Assembly: GCA_964588665.1 (NCBI GenBank) | Contig: CAZPQQ010000083.1 | Coordinates: 1-13,614 of the forward strand | Direction of reading: 5' to 3' | Origin: UBA2160 sp964588665 | Lineage (GTDB): Bacteria; Chloroflexota; Dehalococcoidia; Lucifugimonadales; UBA1123 | Length of the DNA: 13,614 nt | Shown: positions 6,857 to 13,614 of the stretch, in pieces | Numbering within the stretch: the first letter of the stretch is position 1 | How the letters are laid out: each line of letters starts with the position of its first letter | The notes under the pieces: generated by a model | Told to the model about the DNA's origin: nothing | Databases searched by the model: none | Seen by the model: the letters and a program-made list of their open reading frames with translations, nothing else | Translations under genes and position numbers: made by a program

Positions 6857-6885
6857 AGTCTAGCAACGGGCCGCAAGAGCGTCAA
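6857..6885 (-). promoter_or_regulatory. Sigma70-type promoter of the VOC gene
   Basis: On the minus strand TTGACG (6885-6880) and TAGACT (6862-6857) are separated by 17 bp. The predicted start near 6850 gives a leader of about 38 nt, with the GGAGG and GTG start at the expected distance. Confidence 0.65.
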
Positions 6886-6962
6886 GCGGCGATGCGACGG
6901 CAGAGCGTGACGCCTTACTGACGACCAGTTAGGGCATCTCCGGCGGCATCGACCTCCGTGGA

Positions 6963-6975
6963 CCGATCTGATCGG
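6963..6975. promoter_or_regulatory. Small inverted repeat in the VOC/serine hydrolase divergent region
   Basis: CCGAT-CTG-ATCGG is a perfect 13-bp inverted repeat in the 254-bp region between the divergent VOC and serine hydrolase genes. It could be an operator serving either gene. No convincing plus-strand promoter for the hydrolase was found nearby; a repeated CACTGGAA also occurs at about 7018 and 7038. Confidence 0.2.
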
Positions 6976-7066
6976 GCGGCGTCTCGGCGGCGGTATGTGG
7001 GCGCCGACGAATTGATCCCACTGGAAGTCGATCTCACACTGGAATCGCGAGTTCGGAGGCGGCGAC

Positions 7067-8203
7067 ATGCAACGAGATAACCTGGACGAGCTCCTCACCG
7101 CAGCAATCGAACGCGGCGATGTCCCCGGCGTCGTCGTCGCAGTGGCGGATCGCCAGTCGGTGCTGTATCGGGGCGCGTTCGGGAAGCTCGCCGACAACCC
7201 CGTCGTCGAGATGACCGTTGACGCCGTATTCCCGATCGCATCGATGACCAAACCGGTCACGTCAGTGGGCGCGATGATGCTTCGAGAGCAAGGGCGGCTT
7301 GGCCTCGATGATCTCGTTGGCGACTACTTTCCGGAATTCAGGGGGAAACAGGTCATCGCCGAATTCGATGAGTCTGACGGTTCCTACGCAACTCGACCGC
7401 CCGCGTCTGAGATCACCATCCGCCATCTCATGACGCACACCGCCGGATTCGGCTACGGTTTCTCCAGCCCCGTTGTGCGCGATCTGAGCAAGGGAGCGAC
7501 TGAGTTCGGCCCTCGGGAGCTGCTGTTGCTGCACGACCCCGGAGATAGATGGACCTACGGGCCGAGCACGCGCGTACTTGGGTGGGTCATCGAGAAGATT
7601 GCCGGCGAGTCGCTCGACGCGTTCTGCGAGTCGCGCATATTCGCGCCCCTGGGCATGACCGACACTGGCTTCAGTCTGGCATCGGAAAACCTCGACCGCC
7701 TCGTGGCGCCCTCAAAGCGAGTCAACGGCGCCTTGGTCACGGAATCGCGTCCGCCAACCCCGAATCCGAATTTCAATGGGGACGCCGGCCTGCTGTCGAC
7801 GGCTGACGACTACGCACGCTTCGTCTGGATGCTGCTGAACGATGGGGAGTTCGACGGGGTGAGACTCCTGGCGGCGGAATCCGTGCACGAGATGACCACG
7901 AACCAGATCGGAAGACTGGTGGTCGAGCAACAACCCGGCGCTATTCCGGAGCTGTCGAATTCCTTCCCACTCGGAGCGGGACGAGACAAGTGGGGACTCG
8001 GCTTCCAACTGAAGGTGGGCGTCGAGGACGGATTGCGCCCGCCCGGCAGCTACAGTTGGGCTGGCATACACAACACCCACTTCTGGGGCGATCCGCACAA
8101 CGGCATCGGCGTTGTGATGCTCACACGCGTGCAGCCGTTCTACGACGCAGGCTGCATCCGGCTGCTCACCGAGATAGAGCGCTGTGTGTACCGGAATCTG
8201 TAA
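7067..8203 (+). CDS. Serine hydrolase of the class C beta-lactamase/penicillin-binding protein fold
   Basis: This 378-residue protein belongs to the beta-lactamase-like serine hydrolases, a group that includes esterases, D-aminopeptidases and carboxypeptidases. The catalytic SxxK tetrad is SMTK (59-62) after FPIA. The second motif is YGPS at Y164, in place of the classical YxN. The third region is the family's GTHFW-type strand, here NTHFWGDP near 336-343. HLMTHTAGFGYG (120-131) is a highly typical family segment. The length is normal and there is no N-terminal signal peptide, so a cytoplasmic esterase or amidase role is more likely than antibiotic resistance. The start ATG has GGAGG 7 nt upstream (7055-7059). 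It is divergent from the VOC gene and convergent with the large GH-like gene. The fold is certain; the substrate is unknown. Confidence 0.92.
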   Translation: MQRDNLDELLTAAIERGDVPGVVVAVADRQSVLYRGAFGKLADNPVVEMTVDAVFPIASMTKPVTSVGAMMLREQGRLGLDDLVGDYFPEFRGKQVIAEFDESDGSYATRPPASEITIRHLMTHTAGFGYGFSSPVVRDLSKGATEFGPRELLLLHDPGDRWTYGPSTRVLGWVIEKIAGESLDAFCESRIFAPLGMTDTGFSLASENLDRLVAPSKRVNGALVTESRPPTPNPNFNGDAGLLSTADDYARFVWMLLNDGEFDGVRLLAAESVHEMTTNQIGRLVVEQQPGAIPELSNSFPLGAGRDKWGLGFQLKVGVEDGLRPPGSYSWAGIHNTHFWGDPHNGIGVVMLTRVQPFYDAGCIRLLTEIERCVYRNL

Positions 8204-8562
8204 CGGCCCGCTTCTCGCCAAGCCCGTTGGAGGATTCGCGCTCCGGTGTGCCGCCGTCGGGGTGGTTCGACGGGCTCACCACGAACGGAAAACACCACCG
8301 GAAATCCACCGCGCGGTCGCACTCCCCAAGCCGTTCGCCCTGAGCAACGTTATGCCCGCACGGCGGACAATGCATGTGGAAGCAACGGTCGTTTGCAAAC
8401 CGTCATGCTGAGACCACGGGCGAAGCATCCGGGGCCCCGCAGGGAGCCAAGTGTCGCGTTTAGCCAGATCCTTCGGCTTCGCTCAGGATGACATCGGAGG
8501 ACCCGTTACTTGGAAGCCTGTCGAGGGGCCGTCAACGGACATCTGCAGCGAAGCCAAGCTCG
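8204..8562. repeat. Gene-free convergent gap with dispersed-repeat-like palindromes
   Basis: The gap separates two converging genes and has no believable gene. It contains GTGGTTCGACGGGCTCACCAC (8262-8282, arms GTGGT/ACCAC), followed by GAACGG. This resembles the GGTTCGAC..GCTCACCACGAACGG repeat I know from intergenic DNA of many environmental genomes. A second unit pairs GTCATGCTGAG (8402-8412) and CGAAGCATC (8421-8429) with GATCCTTCG (8467-8475) and CTCAGGATGAC (8482-8492). Each arm has one mismatch, so the two halves can fold into a long interrupted hairpin. The second half is a near copy of the widespread intergenic unit GTCATCCTGAGCGAAG. The location suggests REP-like elements that may also serve as a bidirectional terminator. 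Confidence 0.55.
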
Positions 8563-9819
8563 CTAATCTCTCATGTTGATGACGAAGTATCGCCCGCCGG
8601 TGAACGGGTCGGGATAAAACGTGCCGTTCCCGAATTGATCCACGAGCTCGAAGTAGTACATCTCGTCGAAGTTCGGGACGAAATCGGTCGCTGGGATCGT
8701 CGCGCTGAATTCGCCATCGCTTGTCCTGCCCATGGCGACGGCTCGGAAGTCGGCGTTCTGTTCGACTGTCCGGTAGTGCAGCAGCACATCGGGCGGATTC
8801 CGATCGCTGTCCACCTTCAGGCTTAGCGTCAGCGGGTTCGACGAGCTGTGGGACGCGACTCGCTCGTGTTCGATGACCATCGGCGGACGTGAGTCCTCAG
8901 CCAGCTTCGTGGCGATAGGCGTCTGCGAACCGCCCGACGGGAAGAATATCGGGTTGCCGTGTTCGTCCTCGGCGCGGATGTAGTACTCGATGCCGTCGCC
9001 CGCGAGTGCGGCGCCCGGTATGACGGCAGAGACGATGTGCCCGCTCTCCGACATGGCGTCGGCTCGATATTCGGCCGCGCCGTCTGTTCGGTAGAAAACC
9101 CGGGCTCCGTTTAGAGTGGACGGCGACGACACGGTGGCATTGATCGCTAAGGCTTCGCCCTTGACCGCGCTGAAAACCGGTAGGTGGGCAACCCGAGGCT
9201 TCATTTCGGCGACGATCAACCCGTTGAGGATCCACTCCGACTCGTCACTCGGCGTCAGCCCTACGCTCAAGCTTCCATCCGTGACACTAACCTCAGCTAT
9301 TACCTCTCGGACCTCGCCGGTTGGTATCTCCAGATTGGTCCCCACATCGGCGCCGTCCACCGATACGCTCATGGCGCCGTGGCTCGTCGGTGCGTCAGAA
9401 ACGTCGCCGATCAGGAAGGTGACCTTGTATCGCCCGTCAGGGAGGTCGAACCTGAACGACGCGGGGGACCGCCCAGCCACGAAGTCGAGACACAGATACT
9501 CTGTGGGAACCTCGAGGTCGGATGGTGAGAAGACTGGGCTGTTGACGGCCTCGATTCCGATGTACTTGGCGCCCCGTAGCAGGAAATTACTCACGGTCGG
9601 CCTCCTGACCACGGACACGTCGACGTCGCCCTCCCAGCCGTAGCCCGCCTCTGATGAGTACGAATCATCTTCGTTGACGCTAGTGAACCGAGGCTCGATG
9701 GGGTCGTACTCCACGTCCACCCGTGTGTAGAATCGAGGACCGGTCGTGGTCATCTTCCCGCCGAAATCGAAGCCCACGGTGAATAGGCCCGTATCTGTCG
9801 AAGATCCAGGCGACCTCAT
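8563..9819 (-). CDS. C-terminal part of a GH-like protein: galactose-binding-like domain plus two Ig-like domains (frame 2)
   Basis: This frame encodes 418 residues, but the first 11 overlap the upstream frame and do not look native. Homology-like sequence starts at LFTVGFDFGGKM (codon 12, 9786). It continues with a region YCLDFVAG-like...FRFDLPDGRYKVTFLIGD resembling malectin/galactose-binding beta-sandwiches. Two related beta-sandwich domains follow, each with the order YRT - FRA/YRADAM - IPG/IPATDF - YY - D..GN - FFP/FYP. They look like a tandem duplication. No catalytic residues are evident; the role would be carbohydrate binding or spacing. The frame directly continues the upstream 9680-11881 frame once one C at 9787 is removed, so it is probably the second half of a single gene of about 1100 codons. 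If translated independently it would need the ATG at 9819, which lies inside the upstream frame. Confidence 0.65.
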   Translation of the reverse strand: MRSPGSSTDTGLFTVGFDFGGKMTTTGPRFYTRVDVEYDPIEPRFTSVNEDDSYSSEAGYGWEGDVDVSVVRRPTVSNFLLRGAKYIGIEAVNSPVFSPSDLEVPTEYLCLDFVAGRSPASFRFDLPDGRYKVTFLIGDVSDAPTSHGAMSVSVDGADVGTNLEIPTGEVREVIAEVSVTDGSLSVGLTPSDESEWILNGLIVAEMKPRVAHLPVFSAVKGEALAINATVSSPSTLNGARVFYRTDGAAEYRADAMSESGHIVSAVIPGAALAGDGIEYYIRAEDEHGNPIFFPSGGSQTPIATKLAEDSRPPMVIEHERVASHSSSNPLTLSLKVDSDRNPPDVLLHYRTVEQNADFRAVAMGRTSDGEFSATIPATDFVPNFDEMYYFELVDQFGNGTFYPDPFTGGRYFVINMRD

Positions 9820-11866
9820 CGATCCTGGCGAGATCGTATTCGGCGAAGGGCAGGTTGTCCTTCCAGTGGCCGCCCGAGGGGCCGATGTGTAACTTTTCGT
9901 AGAAGAACGGCTCCGTGATCGCGATCAGAGCCTTCCATCTCTCGATGCCTTCTCGGGCACACCTGCGCGCCTCTCGCAGCATCGAGTAGTCGCTCGTCTC
10001 GTAGAACAGGCACAGGTATGCCGACGCCTGAATCTTCATCGAGTTGTACCTCGCCAGCGCCGAAAGAGCCCTCATGTCGAGTTTGGTGAAGAAGTACTCC
10101 TGATTGTCTCGGAGCGTCGCGATCTCGTCGGCTTTCGACAACTCGGCCTCGCATCGGTCGGCGAAGCCCTCCAGGTCGCTCGCCGCCCCATAAGGGGATA
10201 TCTTCGCGGACAAGACGCCGTCGACCCGGTCTTTGGCGTACTCTCTGGCGTTTTGGAACAGCGTCTTCTCGCCCGGCGTGATGCCCGAGAAGAAGTCGAT
10301 CGCGCCGCCAGTGTCCAGTTCCAGCCAGATGTACATGTTGGGGTCGTCCATGTGGTGGGAGATCAGGTAGCTCATCACCTGGCTGCTCTCTCGGTACGCC
10401 CGCAACAAGTGGGGAGCTGCTTCGTTGCCGAACCTTCTCCCCAGTTCGTTAAGCCATGGAGCGTCGTCAAGGTCGTGGTTGTAGCCGATCCTGCCCCAGA
10501 GCTTGAAGAACAACCAGTAACGTTCGTATTCCCAGTCGTAGTAGTCGTGGTCGACGCCGTCTTTGTAGATCGACCAACTGCCCGGGATCTGTGCGAACTG
10601 ACTGAAACCCTTCTGAGCAAGCGGTGGCGTGACCTCAAAGCCGAGACCGTCTCCCAGATGAGCTGAGTTCATGAACGTCCGAACGTAGTCGGGATCGCCC
10701 CAGAGGAACAGCCGGTGAGTCCCGAGATTCCAGACGCCCCAGAACAGGTCGTACGTCCGGTCGTTCCGAACCAGGCTGTCGTAGCTGTATCCGAATCGCG
10801 TCTCGACGGGCTGGTACGGCATGCCCATGTGCTCGGCAAAGTACTTGAAAGACACCCTCGGCCTCGGGATGTCCTGCAGGAAGTTCTCGAGGGTCTCCGG
10901 TTGGAGCCCCCAGTTTCGGATGTCGATCGCGACCTCCCTGCCGGAATCCTTGATGGCGCCCACGACGACATCCTTGAAGAAGCTCTGATCCTCCAATCCG
11001 GACTCGAGGTTCATGCGCACCTGTATTCCCTCGATGGCGGGGCAGAGCTCCAGCATCTTGGCGATGCCTCTTCGCGTGAACTCAGCCAACATGTCGTCGT
11101 CGACCCCGCGGACTTTGGTCTCCTGCGGATGGAAGGGATGATTCTCGCCCCAAGCCTTCGTCTGCCATATGCCGATGAAGAACCGGATGCCTCTCGCCTG
11201 TGCCAGGCCGGAGATGCACTGGAGCATTTCGAGATTCTTTGCCTGTTCGTCTTTAGTCTGGCCCTCGACGTAGACGTCCGGATACTCGTCCATGTCGAAT
11301 AGATGGGGGTAGATCGGTATCTGATAAGCGGTCTGGTGGCCGAATATGAGATTGAACTCGTTGAACCTGCTCTTGGCAAGCACGGAGAAGTACCGGTCCC
11401 AGTATTCCTCGGAGTAGTACCAGTCCCGTTCGAGGTCGGCGTTGTGCGAGAAGGCGTAGAGCCTTCTCACCGCGATGTCCGGGCTCTCGCTCTTGGGCGT
11501 CAACCGGTCTGAGATGTCTTCGCCTGCTTCGAGGCATTCGATCTGTTCGGCGAGCTCGAAGCAACCGTACATGACCCCGTTGTCGTCGGACCCCACCACG
11601 CGGATCGCATCGCCTATGGGCGCGGCGGCCGCGCCCAGCGTATACGATTCTATGTCCCCGGGCGGCGCAAGGTCGGCAGACTCCGCGTCGGCGAAGAGAG
11701 GCGAACCGACCACCCCGATCAGGACAGTCGTCTCACTCGCAGCGGCATCGACTGAGTCGCTCTGTTCGACGTCATGCCCTGCGTCGGTAAATGTTCTGAC
11801 GAGCTCGTTGACCCCATATCTGGCGGGGCTCCCCAGAGCTGGGTCGGAAACAACGGCAATCCTCAT
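9680..11866 (-). CDS. Large glycoside hydrolase-like protein, N-terminal part (frame 1)
   Basis: About 700 native residues are followed by a short out-of-frame tail after codon 698. It begins with an alpha/beta domain (MRIAVVSDPALG...IRVVGSDDNGVMYGCFELAEQI) of the type found before GH20 and GH67 barrels. A TIM-barrel-like region follows: RRLYAFSHN, SRFNEFNLIFG, GIRFFIGIWQTKAWG, EGIQVRMNLESGLED, VAIDIRNWGLQ and FWGVWNLGTHRLFLWGDP. A helical C-terminal part comes next. The architecture suggests a carbohydrate-active enzyme near alpha-glucuronidase or hexosaminidase barrels. E293 and E297 are possible acid residues, but the family cannot be fixed by eye. ATG 11866 is preferred over the GTG five codons upstream because AAGG lies 6 nt before it and MRIAVV begins strand 1. 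No signal peptide is visible, which is unusual for a polysaccharide-degrading enzyme. The frame breaks at about 9787. Confidence 0.68.
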   Translation of the reverse strand: MRIAVVSDPALGSPARYGVNELVRTFTDAGHDVEQSDSVDAAASETTVLIGVVGSPLFADAESADLAPPGDIESYTLGAAAAPIGDAIRVVGSDDNGVMYGCFELAEQIECLEAGEDISDRLTPKSESPDIAVRRLYAFSHNADLERDWYYSEEYWDRYFSVLAKSRFNEFNLIFGHQTAYQIPIYPHLFDMDEYPDVYVEGQTKDEQAKNLEMLQCISGLAQARGIRFFIGIWQTKAWGENHPFHPQETKVRGVDDDMLAEFTRRGIAKMLELCPAIEGIQVRMNLESGLEDQSFFKDVVVGAIKDSGREVAIDIRNWGLQPETLENFLQDIPRPRVSFKYFAEHMGMPYQPVETRFGYSYDSLVRNDRTYDLFWGVWNLGTHRLFLWGDPDYVRTFMNSAHLGDGLGFEVTPPLAQKGFSQFAQIPGSWSIYKDGVDHDYYDWEYERYWLFFKLWGRIGYNHDLDDAPWLNELGRRFGNEAAPHLLRAYRESSQVMSYLISHHMDDPNMYIWLELDTGGAIDFFSGITPGEKTLFQNAREYAKDRVDGVLSAKISPYGAASDLEGFADRCEAELSKADEIATLRDNQEYFFTKLDMRALSALARYNSMKIQASAYLCLFYETSDYSMLREARRCAREGIERWKALIAITEPFFYEKLHIGPSGGHWKDNLPFAEYDLARIDEVAWIFDRYGPIHRGLRFRREDDHDRSSILHTGGRGVRPHRASVH

Positions 11867-11991
11867 GGCTGGCCTTGACACCTTTCGTTTCGATACGTCT
11901 TCATCTTTTCGCGCGTGCTGGCGCTCGGCCGTAGCTAGACCATGATCTCACGCGATCAGTGGAACCGCCCGAATTGTGAGCGCCGGCATTA

Positions 11992-12012
11992 CGCCGGGTG
12001 CTGCGCCCGGCG
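11992..12012. other. GC-rich hairpin in the gap before the GH-like gene
   Basis: CGCCGGG and CCCGGCG form a perfect 7-bp stem with a 7-nt loop. There is no T run on either side, so it is not a classical intrinsic terminator. It may cap the acyl-CoA dehydrogenase transcript or act in the leader of the GH-like gene, which starts 126 bp further on. Confidence 0.35.
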
Positions 12013-12087
12013 CCTGGCGACGAACCTGGAATCCGTTTCGGATCTGAGGCTGCTCGTGGTGTATCGAACACCGGACAATGGCGTTCG

Positions 12088-12131
12088 GGCAGGTGCCCCG
12101 CTCCAAGTGCATCTTGGTTGGAGCGCCTGCC
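12088..12131 (-). terminator. Long interrupted hairpin just after the acyl-CoA dehydrogenase gene
   Basis: GGCAGG (12088-12093) pairs with CCTGCC (12126-12131), and CGCTCCAA (12099-12106) pairs with TTGGAGCG (12118-12125). A 5-nt bulge sits on one side, and the loop can itself fold (CCAAG/CTTGG). It lies 19 bp past the stop of the acyl-CoA dehydrogenase gene, the usual place for a terminator or 3'-end protecting stem. It lacks a U-tract, so termination would be non-canonical or Rho-assisted. Confidence 0.5.
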
Positions 12132-12149
12132 AGATCAGGGTCGGGAGTG

Positions 12150-13277
12150 TTAGGCTCGCATCATGTTTCGGCCCAGGCGCCAGCGGTGGACCTCGTTCGG
12201 GCCCTCGAAGATCCGGTACGCGCGCACGGCTCGGTAATACTGTTCGATGACCAGGTCTTTGGAGTACCCCGCCGCGCCGTGAATCTGGAGAGCGCGGTCG
12301 ATGACCCGTCCGGCCATCTCCGTGGCGAACACCTTGATCATCTGCGCCTCGCGCCGCACGTCCTCGCCTCGATCTGCTTTCATAGCAGCCTGGTGTACCA
12401 TCGACCGGGTTGCGAACATCTCGATCTCCGAGTCCGCGATCATGCCCTGGACCGCCTGCCGTTCGGAGAGGAGCGTACCGAAAGTCTCGCGTCCCATGGC
12501 GTACGAAACCGCCATGTCCTGGCATCGCTGAGCCAGGCCAAGGACTTGCGGTCCGTTCATCAGTCTAAGGCCGTTGAGCGATTTCTGTGCGTCTTGCCAG
12601 GCGCATCCTTCGGCCGTCAAACGATGGGCCGAGGGCACCACGCAGTTGGTCAATTGGAACTCGGCCGTGGTCGTCTGACCCATCATCGGGATCACCCGGC
12701 TCACTTCGAAGCCAGGCGTGCCGGCGTCGATAATGAACCAGGTCACGCCTTCTTGACGCTCGGTGCCCTTCTCCCTGGCCAGCACGACGACGTGGTCGGC
12801 TTCGTGGCCCTTGGTGATCCAGATCTTCGTGCCGTTCAGAACATAGTCGTCGCCGTCTCGCGTGTAGCTTGTCTGGATGCCGCCCAGATCGCCCGCCGCG
12901 CCGGGCTCGCTGAATGCGCCGGCGGACCTGGCTTCGCCGCGAACCACCGGATGAAGATACTTCTCTTTGAGATAATCGCTGGCGCCGTACAGGAGCGGGT
13001 TCACACCGCCGCCGATCAGATTCCGCGACAGCATGGATTTGTGGGTCTCTTCAATCACCAAAGCCATCCCGAGAGTGTTGATGCCGGCGCCGCCGTATTC
13101 GGGAGGGACGCTCAACGCCCACAGACCCATCTCGCGGAGTTGAGCCTGCAGCGGCGCTCTGACCTCGGGCGGCAACTCCTCGTCGTACTCGGACTCGAGC
13201 GGCATCACTTCGTTTTCGACGAACTGACGGACCGTGCTCTGCAGCATCCGTAACTCTTCAGGGATCGCGGTGTCCAT
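12150..13277 (-). CDS. Acyl-CoA dehydrogenase
   Basis: This 375-residue flavoprotein introduces a double bond alpha-beta to a CoA thioester and passes electrons to electron transfer flavoprotein. The standard domain order is visible. An N-terminal helical domain contains PPEYGGAG (58-65). The beta domain has AFSEPGAAGDLGG (121-133) and KIWITKG (151-157). The C-terminal helical domain has RETFGTLLSERQAVQGMIAD (263-282) and QIHGAAGYSKD (331-341). The catalytic base is E358 in YRIFEGPNEVHRW. Length and motifs are normal for a functional enzyme. The ATG has a perfect AGGAGG 8 nt upstream (13286-13291). The late RxFxGP region resembles family members acting on branched or aromatic acyl-CoAs, but chain specificity cannot be read. 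It appears monocistronic: a hairpin follows the stop and the next gene is about 280 bp away. Confidence 0.96.
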   Translation of the reverse strand: MDTAIPEELRMLQSTVRQFVENEVMPLESEYDEELPPEVRAPLQAQLREMGLWALSVPPEYGGAGINTLGMALVIEETHKSMLSRNLIGGGVNPLLYGASDYLKEKYLHPVVRGEARSAGAFSEPGAAGDLGGIQTSYTRDGDDYVLNGTKIWITKGHEADHVVVLAREKGTERQEGVTWFIIDAGTPGFEVSRVIPMMGQTTTAEFQLTNCVVPSAHRLTAEGCAWQDAQKSLNGLRLMNGPQVLGLAQRCQDMAVSYAMGRETFGTLLSERQAVQGMIADSEIEMFATRSMVHQAAMKADRGEDVRREAQMIKVFATEMAGRVIDRALQIHGAAGYSKDLVIEQYYRAVRAYRIFEGPNEVHRWRLGRNMMRA

Positions 13278-13351
13278 GGCAATTTCCTCCTAAGTTATGT
13301 CGTGTGCAGCCAGGCTGTAGGCGAAACGGGTCCCTCACGGTTGAGGCGCCT

Positions 13352-13370
13352 GCCCGGTCATCTACCGGGC
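13352..13370. other. Perfect 7-bp hairpin
   Basis: GCCCGGT-CATCT-ACCGGGC forms a perfect stem with a 5-nt loop about 75 bp upstream of the acyl-CoA dehydrogenase start. No T run follows on either strand. It could be an operator, a leader structure or a weak terminator for something further right. Confidence 0.4.
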
Positions 13371-13580
13371 GTGTTCGGCGTCGCTCGTTCGCGTAAGTTC
13401 GAGGCGTCCGTTGTCAGCCGAGACGCATCGGAGTGCTTTGCCGTCGGCCGTTTCGGAGACTAGCGTGCGCATTAGGCGCCGACGAATCTCCGGCCGCAAC
13501 ATGTCGCCTGACTTGTCCGACGTATTTGTATCACCATGATGTTGGTCGCACAAGGGCAGGGGAGCCGGCGCGGGCCCTCG

Positions 13581-13614
13581 AGCCGTCAGCCGTCAGCCGT
13601 TAGCCGTAAGCCGT
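13581..13614. repeat. Tandem 7-bp repeat at the window edge
   Basis: Nearly five units of AGCCGTN follow one another with an exact 7-bp period (AGCCGTC twice, then AGCCGTT, AGCCGTA and a final AGCCGT cut by the edge). Only the seventh base varies. The array probably continues beyond the window. Confidence 0.7.

Larger units (their letters stand above)
13292..13614. other. Intergenic region upstream of the acyl-CoA dehydrogenase gene
   Basis: No gene is supported here. A short palindrome CAGCCAGGCTG lies at 13307-13317. A perfect hairpin is at 13352-13370, and a 7-bp tandem repeat starts at 13581. A minus-strand frame (13362-13502, ATG start, 46 codons; extendable to a TTG at 13553) ends inside the hairpin. 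It reads as an arginine-rich peptide of no recognised family with a weak AGG before the ATG, so I leave it uncalled. No clear promoter for the dehydrogenase gene was found. Confidence 0.4.

Noticed and set aside
7067..8203. Beta-lactam resistance gene
   Set aside because: The second motif is YGPS rather than YxN, there is no signal peptide, and the overall pattern fits the broad esterase-like serine hydrolases.
9680..9787. Programmed ribosomal frameshifting to join the two GH-like frames
   Set aside because: No heptameric slippery sequence, stimulatory internal ribosome site or hairpin was seen at the junction; a one-base indel is simpler.
12078..13253. Plus-strand frame of 391 codons opposite the acyl-CoA dehydrogenase
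   Set aside because: The minus frame carries all acyl-CoA dehydrogenase motifs and a perfect ribosome site; the plus frame is a GC-rich antisense shadow.
13581..13614. CRISPR-like array
   Set aside because: The 7-bp units abut without spacers; it is a simple tandem repeat.

Overview
The window is 13.6 kb of GC-rich bacterial DNA made mostly of single metabolic genes with modest gaps between them. No rRNA, tRNA, integrase, transposase, CRISPR array or recognisable defence system is visible. The gene mix is a ThuA-like protein, an AP-endonuclease-2-type sugar isomerase, an NHL beta-propeller, a two-subunit class I hydro-lyase, a VOC protein, a serine beta-lactamase-like hydrolase, a large carbohydrate-active protein and an acyl-CoA dehydrogenase. 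Together with strong GGAGG ribosome sites and TTGACN/TANANT promoters, it resembles uncultured Chloroflexota (SAR202/Dehalococcoidia-like) or similar heterotrophs with many catabolic paralogues. That placement is inference, not something the sequence proves.

Layout. (1) 1-1085, minus: the N-terminal part of an HTH plus AAA/NACHT-like regulator ATPase. It runs off the left edge and carries an apparent 1-nt frameshift between the HTH and the ATPase. A TATAAT box and three ACCGTGACA direct repeats lie in front of it. (2) 1317-4379, minus: NHL propeller, then sugar isomerase/epimerase, then ThuA-like protein. All point the same way but are about 200 bp apart. The first two have clear sigma70-type promoters of their own, so this is a co-located group rather than a tight operon. 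(3) 4825-6327, plus: class I fumarase/tartrate dehydratase-type alpha and beta subunits, a true translationally tight operon. (4) 6387-6812, minus: a VOC-fold protein with a degraded metal site, and 7067-8203, plus: a class C beta-lactamase-like hydrolase; these two are divergent. (5) 8204-8562: a gene-free convergent gap holding dispersed-repeat-like palindromes. (6) 8563-11866, minus: one large glycoside-hydrolase-like protein broken into two frames by a single extra base. (7) 12150-13277, minus: acyl-CoA dehydrogenase. (8) 13278-13614: a gap with a perfect hairpin and a 7-bp tandem repeat at the right edge.

How the genes might work together: ThuA-like proteins and TIM-barrel isomerases commonly occur in polyol/sugar oxidation clusters, and the large GH-like protein could supply or modify such sugars. 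The hydro-lyase and acyl-CoA dehydrogenase feed central and fatty or aromatic acid metabolism. No pathway is demonstrated here. The most informative oddities are three apparent single-base frameshifts, each at a short G/C run (near 996, 1327 and 9787). They point either to ongoing gene decay or to a systematic indel problem in this assembly. Several starts were set by ribosome sites and are shorter than the longest open frames.
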